Origin: Sphingobacterium chuzhouense
Lineage (GTDB): Bacteria > Bacteroidota > Bacteroidia > Sphingobacteriales > Sphingobacteriaceae
Length of the DNA: 64,000 nt
Direction: 5' to 3'
Assembly (NCBI RefSeq): GCF_014692525.1
Contig: NZ_JACNYL010000002.1
Location: 930,001 to 994,000 of the forward strand
This document shows, piece by piece, positions 52,493 through 61,766 of the stretch (within the stretch, counting starts at the first letter, position 1; the number at the start of each line of letters is the position of its first letter). The translations under genes and the position numbers were made by a program. Below the pieces are notes generated by a model. It worked only from the letters and a program-made list of their open reading frames with translations, searched no databases and had not been told where the DNA came from.

Positions 52493-53824
52493 ATGAAAAC
52501 TATAGTACGATTAACATATATATTCCTTTGCATGTCTTTCTGGGCCTGCAAAGATACGGACAACATTGGGCACAATCCTTCTGCCAATATGGAGTTATCA
52601 CGGTTTATCCCACTAGAGGGAGACGAGGGTACGGAGATGATGATCTTTGGAAATAATTTTTCGTTGGATACAACGCAGATTTCCGTATACATAAATGGCG
52701 CTAAAGCCCGGATTACGGGAGCGAACATGGAACGAATTTTACTTATTGTACCCCCGGGAGTCGGTACAGGTTTGGTTGAGGTCCACATAGGTGATCAAAC
52801 CGCGAAAAGCGATGTTCCGTTCAAATATCCGCCGGTTTACCGCTGGCGATTGGAAACACTCGCAGGCAATGGTAGTGCAGGATTTCAAGATGGTGAAGGC
52901 AATACTGCACAGTTTAATTTTGTACGCGCGCCGGGGCTGACAGTGGATACCGACGGGAATGTCTATGTAGCCGATGCCGGAAACCATTGTATCCGTAAGA
53001 TAACACCTGAAGGCCAAGTCTCCACCGTCGCAGGCACACCGGGTGCAGCAGGCTATATAGATGGAAACGCCTCCAATGCGAAGTTTGATACCCCCTTCCA
53101 CGTCAGTATAGACAAGGATAAAAATCTATACGTTTCGGATACTTGGAACGCGAAGCTGAGGAAAATAACACCCAGCGGAGATGTTACGACATTGACTGGA
53201 GTTGGTGATATTGTCTGTACAGCCATTGACCCCAGGAACAACAATATCTATGCAGCGTCACTTACAAACGGTGCCGTGTATCAGGTGCTTGGAAATGGCA
53301 ACTTGGATCCGGTGGTATCGGGATTAGGCTGGGTTGGTGGCATAACGATCGATGCACAGGGATGGTTATATATTGTTGAGACGGGCAGTTCGGTTGTTCA
53401 TCGGGTCGACTTAAAAGCATTTAACGGCTCACCGATGGAGACAACAATCATAGCAGGTATAGCAGGTGTTGCAGGGTATGAAGATGGCGCAGGAACGAGC
53501 GCCAAGTTTGACCGTCCATGGGGCATTGCTTGGCATCCGACGACTGGGGAACTTTATATTGCTGGAGATTCAGGGCCGTATGGCGGGCCATGGTATGGTG
53601 ATGGTGGGAATCACACCAACCAGTGTATCCGGGTGATCAAACCAAGAACTTGGGATGTAAGTACCTTTTTTGGGACAGGGGAACCAGGTTTTGTAGATGG
53701 ACTGCAAGCAGAAGCTCTTTTAAACAACCCCACGGGTGTCACGATAGGCTCTGATGGCAGTGTTTATATCGTAGATGCGAATAACCACTGTATTCGTAAA
53801 GCTAAAAGGGAGGAGGTACTATGA
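52493..53824 (+). CDS. IPT/TIG plus NHL-repeat lipoprotein, putative surface glycan-binding protein
   Basis: Lipoprotein of 443 aa (lipobox near MSFWACK). Residues 30-115 form an IPT/TIG immunoglobulin-like domain (IPLEGDEGTEMMIFGNNFS). From about 120 to the end there are NHL beta-propeller blades, for example GLTVDTDGNVYVADAGNHCI, HVSIDKDKNLYVSDTWNAKL, GITIDAQGWLYIVETGSSVV and GVTIGSDGSVYIVDANNHCI. Such proteins follow SusD in many PULs and are thought to help bind glycan at the surface. Its stop overlaps the start of the DUF4091 gene by 4 bp. Confidence 0.9.
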   Translation: MKTIVRLTYIFLCMSFWACKDTDNIGHNPSANMELSRFIPLEGDEGTEMMIFGNNFSLDTTQISVYINGAKARITGANMERILLIVPPGVGTGLVEVHIGDQTAKSDVPFKYPPVYRWRLETLAGNGSAGFQDGEGNTAQFNFVRAPGLTVDTDGNVYVADAGNHCIRKITPEGQVSTVAGTPGAAGYIDGNASNAKFDTPFHVSIDKDKNLYVSDTWNAKLRKITPSGDVTTLTGVGDIVCTAIDPRNNNIYAASLTNGAVYQVLGNGNLDPVVSGLGWVGGITIDAQGWLYIVETGSSVVHRVDLKAFNGSPMETTIIAGIAGVAGYEDGAGTSAKFDRPWGIAWHPTTGELYIAGDSGPYGGPWYGDGGNHTNQCIRVIKPRTWDVSTFFGTGEPGFVDGLQAEALLNNPTGVTIGSDGSVYIVDANNHCIRKAKREEVL

Positions 53825-55503
53825 AAAAAGAAATAAACAGGCGGAGATTTATCCAGACCAGCGCACTTTTTGGATCAGGAGTTCTATTCCTGAGTGGCAA
53901 TGCGTTATCGTGCAAAGAAGACAACCACCCGATTCCCGCGCCAACAGAAGAAAAAAAAGGTCACATCATTTCTGTAGTACACAGCTCCATAAAGGTACTT
54001 CCGGAGGAAATATTAACAGCAGGGCACACAATACAATTGGCCGGTGCAGCGAACGAAATAGAGAGCTTTCAGATTGTGATACGTGGGGAACAGTCGACAG
54101 ATGATGTGGCGATAGAATTAGGAACCTTGACAAGCAACGCACATCATATAGACGGATTAACATGGCGACAGGTAGGTTATGTATATGTTTCGACGTTTGA
54201 CGGTCATCCTGCGCCACAAGATGTCGGAACTTTGTTACCGGGTTGGTATCCAGATCCACTCCTCCAAAGGGATACTCCTACTGTACAACGTAATATATCT
54301 AATGTGATTTGGGTGGACTGCCCTATTCCTAAAGGTGCTACCGCAGGTATCTATACGGGGGAAATCTCGGTTCGAATCGGAAAGCAAATCGAGAAGATTA
54401 ATGTCAACTTAGAGGTGTTTGGTTTCGAACTTCCCGATAGGTCAAGTTTACCTTCTCTTTTTTCTTTGTCTTTAGACTATCTAGACAAAGTATATCCCAA
54501 TTTCGATGAGACACTGCGAAAAAGGTGGTTTAATTTTCTAGCGATCAATAGGATATCGCCCACTGATATGTATATTGACCTATCGGGACGAGAAGGTCAG
54601 CTCAAGATACAACCGCAAGAATACAATACACTCATCGACCGCATGAACGGTTTTGTAATTTACCCGATTACATCGACTTGGGAAGATCGTGATGCTAGTG
54701 CCGATGAACTGATAGCTAGATTTGAAGCCAACAGGCCATATATTGACGCCATGATCAATTCCGGCAAAGCAGCACAAGGTAACGGCGTTTTTTATGGATT
54801 TGACGAAAATGATGACGCACATTTTGAAACCATGAAAAAGGTGCACCAGCATATCAAGGCTATTTACCCACAGATACCTATCGCAACGACATCTATGCAT
54901 ATCCATTCAGCCGCGCTTTTGGAGGAACTGGGGATCGATATCCTCGTGCTCCACATCACCGATGATATCTATAATAATAATTTCGCCGATCAGATCCGGG
55001 CCGCCGGTAAGAAAGTGTGGGGATATATATCGCTGCAACCCTATCACCCCATGCCCAACTGGCGTATTGAAAACCCGCTTTTGGATACTCGCGTGCTGCT
55101 AAGTGCCATGGCCTATCACGAGCGCTTTGATGGTTTTCTATACTGGGGAGTCAATCAGTATAACAAAATCGGTTGGTCTTATCCGAAAGTCATCGCTAGA
55201 AATGCTGATCTTAAATTAAATCTATCCATTACAACACCAACAGATGAATACAAATGGCTACATGGCGATGGAATCCTCCTCTATCCTGGAGTAGATGGAC
55301 CTATTAGTAGCCTACGGATGGAAAACATTCGGAAGGGTCTGGAAGAATATGAGTACTACGTATTATTGGAAAAAAAATACGGTAAGACGCAAGCCCAACA
55401 ATGGGCTGCCAAGATTGCACCTTCAATGAAGCGATTTAGCGACGATGTTCAGTTTTATCTGACAGTGAAAAAGCAAATGGCAGATTTGATAATGAATGGA
55501 TAG
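53821..55503 (+). CDS. DUF4091-type protein, glycoside-hydrolase-like, TAT-like leader
   Basis: Protein of 560 aa. The leader has a twin-arginine-like start (NRRRFIQTSALFGSGVLFLS) followed by a Cys, so it may be a TAT-exported lipoprotein. An N-terminal beta domain (about 45-200) precedes a TIM-barrel-like region with the DUF4091 pattern (NGVFYGFDENDDAHFETMKK, KKVWGYISLQPYHPMPNWRI, GFLYWGVNQYNK) and the C-terminal RMENIRKGLEEYEYYVLLEK. DUF4091 proteins are putative glycoside hydrolases. It overlaps the previous gene by 4 bp and precedes GH32 by 5 bp, so all are one operon. Confidence 0.85.
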   Translation: MKKEINRRRFIQTSALFGSGVLFLSGNALSCKEDNHPIPAPTEEKKGHIISVVHSSIKVLPEEILTAGHTIQLAGAANEIESFQIVIRGEQSTDDVAIELGTLTSNAHHIDGLTWRQVGYVYVSTFDGHPAPQDVGTLLPGWYPDPLLQRDTPTVQRNISNVIWVDCPIPKGATAGIYTGEISVRIGKQIEKINVNLEVFGFELPDRSSLPSLFSLSLDYLDKVYPNFDETLRKRWFNFLAINRISPTDMYIDLSGREGQLKIQPQEYNTLIDRMNGFVIYPITSTWEDRDASADELIARFEANRPYIDAMINSGKAAQGNGVFYGFDENDDAHFETMKKVHQHIKAIYPQIPIATTSMHIHSAALLEELGIDILVLHITDDIYNNNFADQIRAAGKKVWGYISLQPYHPMPNWRIENPLLDTRVLLSAMAYHERFDGFLYWGVNQYNKIGWSYPKVIARNADLKLNLSITTPTDEYKWLHGDGILLYPGVDGPISSLRMENIRKGLEEYEYYVLLEKKYGKTQAQQWAAKIAPSMKRFSDDVQFYLTVKKQMADLIMNG

Positions 55504-55508
55504 GAAGT

Positions 55509-57188
55509 ATGAAATATACCTTTATTTTATTATTCTTCGTCCCTTTCCTAGTATGTGCCCAGCAGACAGAAAAACAATCAACATACAGCGTTTTCAAGCT
55601 GGAGAAGGGATGGTTAAAACTGCCTGTTAAAAATGGCGCGCCTAAGCGGAACGTCGTTATGCAGGCGCAGGAGAAAACAATCCGTTTTTTTGATATCGAG
55701 TTCGGTTTTGATCAAGCGGATTGGTATACCTACGTTGATCTTCGCCCCTGGCTAGGGAAGGAGGTCGATATGCATCTAGATACCATAATTTCGGATTCAT
55801 CTTTTTGCAAACTAGTTACGCAGGTTGATACACCTTTGTTTAACGCCGATCTTTATATGGAGCGCCATAGAGCACAATACCACTTCTCGCCTAAAAGAGG
55901 CTGGCTTAACGATCCCAATGGTCTAGTTTATTATAAAGGGGAATACCACCTCTTTTTTCAACATAATCCTTATGGTCTTCGTTGGGGAAACATGCATTGG
56001 GGACATGCTGTAAGCACGGATTTGGTACATTGGAAGGAACTTGATATCGCGCTTTATCCTGATGAGCGCGGCACCATGTTTTCTGGAAGCGCCATCGTAG
56101 ATACGCACAATAGTAGCGGACTTGGCACAATTGATGACCCTCCCCTACTATTGTTTTACACATGTGCGGAAGGCACTTGGGAACAGGGCATTGCGTATTC
56201 CCTCGATGGTCGTACATTTACAAAGTTGCCTGGTGTCGCTATGCCATCAATCGTGCCTGGGAATCGTGATCCGAAGGTGATCTGGCACGAGGCATCGCAG
56301 AAATGGGTGATGACATTGTATGTGACGGAAGCTGATGAACAGCATGCTATCTATTTTTTCCAATCTGACAACCTTCTAAACTGGCGTCAGGTCAGTATCG
56401 TAAACGGCGGAATCGGTGAAGATAGATATCTCTACGAATGCCCAGAACTTTACGAACTTCCACTAGGTGCCGATTCCAGTAACATCAAGTGGGTCCTTTC
56501 TGCAGTTAATGGCGTATATGCAATAGGAGATTTTGACGGTACAACGTTTTACCCACTTTACGAACGTATACAAGGAAACCACGGCCGTGGTTATTATGCA
56601 GCACAGTTGTTCAACAATGATCCAAAGGGCAGACGTATAGAAATGGGTTGGCGACACACCCATACAGATCTCGATGGAATGACCTTTAATCAGTCCATGA
56701 GCCTGCCTATGTCTCTGTCTCTGCAGCAGCGAGGAGCAAAGTTTGTTGTAACACGTACGCCGGTACAGGAACTGGAAAGTTTACGAACAAAAAAGTATGA
56801 TTGCAGGCGCGATACTTTCGATTCTTTGTCAATCAATCCATTACTTGACTTACAACCGAGATTACTTGAAATAGATATGGTGTTACAACCTAGTCCTAAA
56901 AGTTCTTTTTTAATGAAGATGAATGGTATCGAAATCAATTATGACGTTTATACAGGCCGTTTTGAAGTCGATGATGTAGTAAACACCATTCCTTTGCAAG
57001 ATGGCTTGTTGAAACTCAGGTTATTTCTCGATCGAGTCGGTATCGAAATCTTTGCCCAGGATGGGGAGTTCTACATCCCTATTAATAAAAATACAAATTC
57101 TTCTACTCCGCAGTACGCATTTCATGTATCTAGTGAAGAGATGGCCTGCTTAAAATTTGATGTTTATGAATTATCTGCTATCTGGTAA
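55509..57188 (+). CDS. GH32 fructan hydrolase
   Basis: Exported enzyme of 559 aa (signal peptide to about residue 17, FLVCAQ). An N-terminal beta domain of about 100 residues precedes the five-bladed GH32 propeller. The three catalytic motifs are complete: WLNDPNG with the nucleophile D135, RDP with D254 near the transition state, and the acid/base E310 in YLYECPEL. The C-terminal beta-sandwich is present. GH32 enzymes cleave inulin, levan or sucrose-type beta-fructosides. This is the clearest pointer to the substrate of the PUL. It overlaps the next gene by 32 bp. Confidence 0.95.
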   Translation: MKYTFILLFFVPFLVCAQQTEKQSTYSVFKLEKGWLKLPVKNGAPKRNVVMQAQEKTIRFFDIEFGFDQADWYTYVDLRPWLGKEVDMHLDTIISDSSFCKLVTQVDTPLFNADLYMERHRAQYHFSPKRGWLNDPNGLVYYKGEYHLFFQHNPYGLRWGNMHWGHAVSTDLVHWKELDIALYPDERGTMFSGSAIVDTHNSSGLGTIDDPPLLLFYTCAEGTWEQGIAYSLDGRTFTKLPGVAMPSIVPGNRDPKVIWHEASQKWVMTLYVTEADEQHAIYFFQSDNLLNWRQVSIVNGGIGEDRYLYECPELYELPLGADSSNIKWVLSAVNGVYAIGDFDGTTFYPLYERIQGNHGRGYYAAQLFNNDPKGRRIEMGWRHTHTDLDGMTFNQSMSLPMSLSLQQRGAKFVVTRTPVQELESLRTKKYDCRRDTFDSLSINPLLDLQPRLLEIDMVLQPSPKSSFLMKMNGIEINYDVYTGRFEVDDVVNTIPLQDGLLKLRLFLDRVGIEIFAQDGEFYIPINKNTNSSTPQYAFHVSSEEMACLKFDVYELSAIW

Positions 57189-59283
57189 TCTATTATTGGT
57201 AAGATTTATCTTCATTATATTGATTACCTACATTATTGCAACAACTGGTACTTACGCGACTCCATTATCTAAAGGCCTTCGTCTTTTCCCCATGCCTCAA
57301 GAAGTAAACATCCACACAGGCATAGGCTTGACTAGCAGTCCCAATAGTGTTCTGTATGAGAAAGATACACAACCACTTGTATTACCTGAAACTATGACGG
57401 ATTTACCCGTGGTAAAGAGAGTAAGCAAGGGTACAATTCGATTCATTATAGACTTAAATTTAAAGCTGCCCGTAGAGACGGAAGGATATGTTATGGAAAT
57501 TTCAAATAACGTAATAACCATAAGAGCGAAAGAAAGAGCAGGTCTTTTTTATGGAGCTCAAACTTTAAATCAAATGTTGCTGGATATGAACGAGCAACAT
57601 ATTCCCATACCAGCTTGTAATATCGTAGACTATCCAGACATAAAACGTAGAGCTGTTCACATTGATCTTAAACATCATTTGGACGATATATCCTACTATT
57701 ACAGTGTGATTGATCGTCTATCAGAGATGAAAGTCAATGCTGTAATTTTAGAATTTGAAGATAAACTGAAATACCAACGGGTGCCTTTGGCGGGGGCGTC
57801 TCACGCTATTCCAATCGCAGATTTCGCTTCTTTGAGTCGATACGCCCAAGAACGCTTTATTAAAATAAGTCCTCTTGTACAAGGGCTAGGACACGCCTCG
57901 TTTATCTTAAAACATCCCACATACAGCCATTTGCGCGAGGATCCTTCATCAGATTGGGTATTTTCCCCCTTGGATTCCGGAACTTATGAGGTTTTGTTCG
58001 CACTGTATGATGATGCTATCGAGGCTACTCCTTACGGCGATTACGTTCATATAGGAGGAGACGAGGTTGGGACACTGGGACAATCCGAACTGTCTAAAAG
58101 CTCTAAAATGACAGCCTTCGAACTACAGATGCACTGGTTAAGAAAAGTATCGAAGTATATCGTCGACAAAGGCCGTGTTCCCATTTTTTGGGACGATATG
58201 GTATTTAAGCTTAAAGGATTATATGAGACTACCTACGATGACCACATTCCTTTGGATTCCGCGAAGGCAATTTGGGACAAGAACATAAATGCTCTACAGG
58301 ATAATATCGCTTTATTCCCGCCAGAATGTATCTTTATGCGTTGGAATTATAGTACACCATGGACTTATGGGAACGATCGAGCCATTTCATGGTATCGCGA
58401 TAATAATTTAAGAGTAATGGGTGCTACAGCGGCGCAACAGGTAGCGCCGATGATGCCTAGAGATCAGTCTAATTTCAAAGCTATTAAAGAATTCGCGAAA
58501 ATAGCGAAAGAGAACAACCTGGAAGAAATGCTATGTACCGTTTGGGATGATTCATCTCCTCATTTTGAAACCGTATGGCGCGGGCTATATTATTTTGCAG
58601 CATTGAATTGGAATTATCAGGAAATCAATGCTGAACTAGCTGATTCTCTTTTTAATTATAGATTTTATGGTTTAAACATTCATAATAATGGATATACTTT
58701 CCAAGATCAACTCGAAAAATCAGTAGCATTTTGGGATACTGCCTTGTTGATGAAAGGACATCGGTACAAATACCCCGTAGACAGCATGGAAACCGAACTC
58801 CTTGCTATTTCCGATTTTTTTGGTGATGGCACTTGGTCTGAATTACACAGGGAACGTTTAAGTAATGCAAAAAACTGTATCTTGACATACAGTGAGATAA
58901 GAGAAAAAATACATAACTTACAAGCACATGCGACTCGTAACCAATTTACACTAGCGGTGTTCAATCAGATCAATGATTTGCATGTTTTTCCCGCTTTATT
59001 ACTAGTAGCTCTAGAAAAATATGATCGGGCAAAAAATGATGCAGGACGCCTTTTGGCAATAAAGGAAATTGAAAATCTCTTAGACCGATATGATCATATC
59101 CGGGCAGCTTTTTCTGAGGTCTTCTATGAAGTTAGGTTTCGAGGTAACCCTGATGATTACATCTTAGATACAAATTTTCATCATCATTTGGCCAATGGAA
59201 CCAAAAATGATGATTGGATGCACGTTTACGAACTCGAATTTCTCTTCAAGATCAGGGAATGGCTATCTCTAAAAGAGGACTAA
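57157..59283 (+). CDS. GH20-family beta-hexosaminidase-like protein
   Basis: Exported enzyme of 708 aa. The chosen start overlaps GH32 by 32 bp; an ATG nine bases later is also possible. A hydrophobic leader (FIFIILITYIIATTGTYA) is followed by the GH20b small domain (AGLFYGAQTLNQMLLDM) and the catalytic barrel with HIGGDEVGTLGQ, giving the Asp-Glu pair D302/E303, and later CTVWDDSSPHFE. A C-terminal helical domain of about 200 residues follows. GH20 enzymes remove N-acetylhexosamine, which is unexpected beside GH32, so the real substrate may be a mixed glycan. Confidence 0.88.
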   Translation: MMFMNYLLSGNLLLVRFIFIILITYIIATTGTYATPLSKGLRLFPMPQEVNIHTGIGLTSSPNSVLYEKDTQPLVLPETMTDLPVVKRVSKGTIRFIIDLNLKLPVETEGYVMEISNNVITIRAKERAGLFYGAQTLNQMLLDMNEQHIPIPACNIVDYPDIKRRAVHIDLKHHLDDISYYYSVIDRLSEMKVNAVILEFEDKLKYQRVPLAGASHAIPIADFASLSRYAQERFIKISPLVQGLGHASFILKHPTYSHLREDPSSDWVFSPLDSGTYEVLFALYDDAIEATPYGDYVHIGGDEVGTLGQSELSKSSKMTAFELQMHWLRKVSKYIVDKGRVPIFWDDMVFKLKGLYETTYDDHIPLDSAKAIWDKNINALQDNIALFPPECIFMRWNYSTPWTYGNDRAISWYRDNNLRVMGATAAQQVAPMMPRDQSNFKAIKEFAKIAKENNLEEMLCTVWDDSSPHFETVWRGLYYFAALNWNYQEINAELADSLFNYRFYGLNIHNNGYTFQDQLEKSVAFWDTALLMKGHRYKYPVDSMETELLAISDFFGDGTWSELHRERLSNAKNCILTYSEIREKIHNLQAHATRNQFTLAVFNQINDLHVFPALLLVALEKYDRAKNDAGRLLAIKEIENLLDRYDHIRAAFSEVFYEVRFRGNPDDYILDTNFHHHLANGTKNDDWMHVYELEFLFKIREWLSLKED

Positions 59284-59339
59284 TTGTCTTATTAATCAAC
59301 TTAATTGAGCGCAGAGCGCTTAAATCAATTTTTAAACGT

Positions 59340-60908
59340 ATGAAAATAAGTAAGAAAAAAAACAACAGCGTAAATTCATTTAGTTTGTTTTTACTTGTTT
59401 TGCTCAGCTCATGTGAGCAATACACCATGTTCAATGAAAGCGCTAAAGCCGTTAGCGTTTCAGGCCAAAAATATTACGTTTCCAACGAAGGAGATGATAG
59501 TAATAGCGGTCTTATTTCGGATCCTTTAAAAAGTATCGCTTACGCACTAACATTAGCTGAAGCTGGTGACTCCATCATTGTCCGTGAAGGCATCTACTTT
59601 GAAAAACTAAACTTTCCAAGGTCGGGATCGACCAATGCCTATATAACGTTGACTTCTTATGCTGGTGAAAACGCGCTCATCAGCGGCAATGGTCTTGCAT
59701 CAAGTGGCCACGATGCACTAATCAAACTTTCTTCGGTAGATTGGATCCGTATTAATGGAATGGAAATCGCTCATTTTAGTACATCTGATGGGGGCAAGAT
59801 GCTTGATGGGATATTGGTCGAAGGTTCATCTTCCCATATCGAAGTAACCAATAATCATGTTCATCATATTCACAATAATGCTTCTCCATCCATCGGTAGA
59901 GAGGCACATGCCATTCATTTTAAAGGAAATGGTGCTACAGCAATGACCGACATTCTTATCGCCAACAATATAATACATGATAATAGAACAGGCACGAGTG
60001 AAAACCTAACAGTTAATGGTTTCGTCGATGGATTTATAATCCAAAACAATGAAATTTACGATGCGGAGAATATTGCTATTTGTATCGCGGGTGGCTATGG
60101 CGCAAACGGAACAACAAGCGTAGATTACGCTAGAAATGGACTTGTTACGCAAAACAAAATCTGGAATATTAATGGTAAGACAGGTCAGGTGCCTGTGTTG
60201 TTGCAAGCTGCAGGTACGATTGGAATATATATTGATGGCGCTAGAAATATTACTGTTGAACGAAATAAAATCTGGGATAGCGATCGGGGAATCGGTTTAG
60301 TAAGCGAAAACGATGGCTTTCCTACAGCATATTGTATTGTCCGTAATAATCTGATTTATAACAACAGAGCTGAAGGGATTTATATTGGTGGCTACGCTAA
60401 TTATCCAACCGGCGGAACGCGGAGCAGCCTGGTATTGAATAATACATTATACCATAATGCCGGGGAATTGGGTTATTATGGCGAACAAGTTGGTGAGATC
60501 CGTATCAACGCAAATTGTCATTATAACGAGATCCACAATAATATCTTGGTGAGCCGTCCCGATATGGGAACATTCATCCGTAAGAATGACAATTCAGGGT
60601 CATTTAACGGAATCGATTTTAATTTATACTATACCACTGGAAGTATAACACGTTGGTTCTGGAACGGTAATATATACAATTCATTGACGAGCTGGAACAG
60701 CAACAGCGGTGGAGACAGCAACGGTCTTTTTGGAAATCCCATGTTTAATAATTTGGGCGCGTATCCGCCCGATTTTAGTTTACAAATAAGTTCGCCAGCC
60801 ATTAATGCTGGTACCAATAGCCATACCACTTCCGCAGGGAACATTGATTTCTTGGGCCTTCCACGTTATATCTCGACAATAGATATGGGTGCGTTTGAAT
60901 ACCAGTGA
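59340..60908 (+). CDS. Right-handed beta-helix lipoprotein
   Basis: Lipoprotein of 522 aa from ATG 59340 (the frame is open to 59214 but overlaps GH20 without a leader). The lipobox is VLLSSCE. The opening YYVSNEGDDSNSGLISDPLK then SIAYALTLAEAGDSIIVREG is typical of DUF1565/pectate-lyase-like beta-helix proteins, followed by parallel-helix coils rich in Asn (EVTNNHVHHIHNN, NNIIHDNRTG, NNLIYNNRAEGIYIGGYANY). It ends with a Pro/Gly cap (PAINAGTNSHTTSAGNIDFL). It is the last gene of the PUL and could be a lyase or an adhesion module. Confidence 0.87.
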   Translation: MKISKKKNNSVNSFSLFLLVLLSSCEQYTMFNESAKAVSVSGQKYYVSNEGDDSNSGLISDPLKSIAYALTLAEAGDSIIVREGIYFEKLNFPRSGSTNAYITLTSYAGENALISGNGLASSGHDALIKLSSVDWIRINGMEIAHFSTSDGGKMLDGILVEGSSSHIEVTNNHVHHIHNNASPSIGREAHAIHFKGNGATAMTDILIANNIIHDNRTGTSENLTVNGFVDGFIIQNNEIYDAENIAICIAGGYGANGTTSVDYARNGLVTQNKIWNINGKTGQVPVLLQAAGTIGIYIDGARNITVERNKIWDSDRGIGLVSENDGFPTAYCIVRNNLIYNNRAEGIYIGGYANYPTGGTRSSLVLNNTLYHNAGELGYYGEQVGEIRINANCHYNEIHNNILVSRPDMGTFIRKNDNSGSFNGIDFNLYYTTGSITRWFWNGNIYNSLTSWNSNSGGDSNGLFGNPMFNNLGAYPPDFSLQISSPAINAGTNSHTTSAGNIDFLGLPRYISTIDMGAFEYQ

Positions 60909-60961
60909 TAAGAAAATAATTTTGTCGCTTAATATGCTGGACATTACCGCCATATGCGTTT

Positions 60962-61028
60962 ATTTAGGTCGCCATCTCCAAAAACTCGTCATTAACCCGA
61001 ACAGAGGAGACGGCGATCTGTCCTAAAT
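60962..61028. other. Large imperfect inverted repeat after the PUL
   Basis: ATTTAGG at 60962-60968 pairs with CCTAAAT at 61022-61028, and inside it CGCCATCTCC pairs with GGAGACGGCG with one mismatch, with a 5-nt bulge on the right arm. The loop is 26 nt. It may be a transcription stop for the PUL or a dispersed repeat end. Confidence 0.45.
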
Positions 61029-61043
61029 GTGGTATGGCATGAG

Positions 61044-61181
61044 ATGAATGCGACCGTCGCAAACACAAATCTGTATTTCATGCAGCGCAATGAAAACATA
61101 AACCGGAATTATATCAACTTAATCAGCCTCTTTCTCCTTATACATATCTGTATCTACCTGTACATAGGATGGAAAAAGTAG
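61044..61181 (+). CDS. Possible 45-aa single-span membrane peptide
   Basis: ATG 61044 opens 45 codons, MNATVANTNLYFMQRNENIN then RNYINLISLFLLIHICIYLY and IGWKK, with a single C-terminal membrane helix. No ribosome-binding site or family support. It could be a remnant of a longer gene, so confidence is low. Confidence 0.2.
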   Translation: MNATVANTNLYFMQRNENINRNYINLISLFLLIHICIYLYIGWKK

Positions 61182-61259
61182 GTCGGTATGAAAGAAGCTC
61201 TAAGGATTTGGGTATTCCCGAAACGGAAAATTCGGATTCATTCTGGCAATTCACGTAAA

Positions 61260-61622
61260 TCAGTCCTTACCATGCAACCTATTTCTATAGAAAACACCCC
61301 AATTTGCGATTTCATCTATGATTGGTTCCATCGTTTTTCCATATTCCGTGACTTCGTATTCGACAGTTATTGGTTTTGTATCGACGACAGTCCTCGTTAC
61401 GAGCTGGTTCATTTCTAAATCTTGCAATTCTTTGGAAAGCATTTTGGCGGCAATACCATCAATCTCTCGCAAAAGATCCATAAATCGCATTTTACCGCCT
61501 TGTAAAAGTGTTCCGAGGATATGAATTTTCCATTTACCCGATAAGACTTGCATCGTGTCTGTTATCGCCGTTATTCTAACCTTACATTCTAACGATTTCT
61601 TAACCGCTTTCCTCTTTATCAT
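61260..61622 (-). CDS. HxlR-family transcriptional regulator
   Basis: Winged-helix regulator of 120 aa from ATG 61622 (an upstream in-frame ATG at 61685 would lie inside the operator). The HxlR pattern is complete: CKVRITAITDTMQVLSGKWK, HILGTLLQGGKMRFMDLLRE, IDGIAAKMLSKELQDLEMNQ and the wing VVDTKPITVEYEVTEYGKTM. It is divergent from the yceI gene and a perfect 40-bp palindrome sits between them, so it probably controls itself and yceI. HxlR proteins often respond to electrophiles or oxidants. Confidence 0.92.
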   Translation of the reverse strand: MIKRKAVKKSLECKVRITAITDTMQVLSGKWKIHILGTLLQGGKMRFMDLLREIDGIAAKMLSKELQDLEMNQLVTRTVVDTKPITVEYEVTEYGKTMEPIIDEIANWGVFYRNRLHGKD

Positions 61623-61656
61623 ACTGGAGTTTTTTTCAAAAATAAACAAATGAAGT

Positions 61657-61696
61657 TTAGTTACCAATTGGAAACTAGTTTCCAATTGGTAACTAA
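61657..61696. promoter_or_regulatory. Perfect 40-bp palindrome, probable HxlR operator
   Basis: Two 20-bp arms without a mismatch or spacer, centred on ACTAGT; each arm contains an inner palindrome CCAATTGG. It lies 34 bp upstream of the HxlR gene and 70 bp upstream of yceI. TATTTTTG at 61722-61729 is a possible -7 element for yceI. Confidence 0.85.
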
Positions 61697-61766
61697 TGCA
61701 TTTTTTAAACCGACCTTATATTATTTTTGCAACGCTATTCAGACATCAATAACAGTTAAATAAAAA

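Noticed and set aside
53966..54259. Antisense ORFs within the PUL genes
   Set aside because: Shadows of highly conserved coding sequence on the plus strand.
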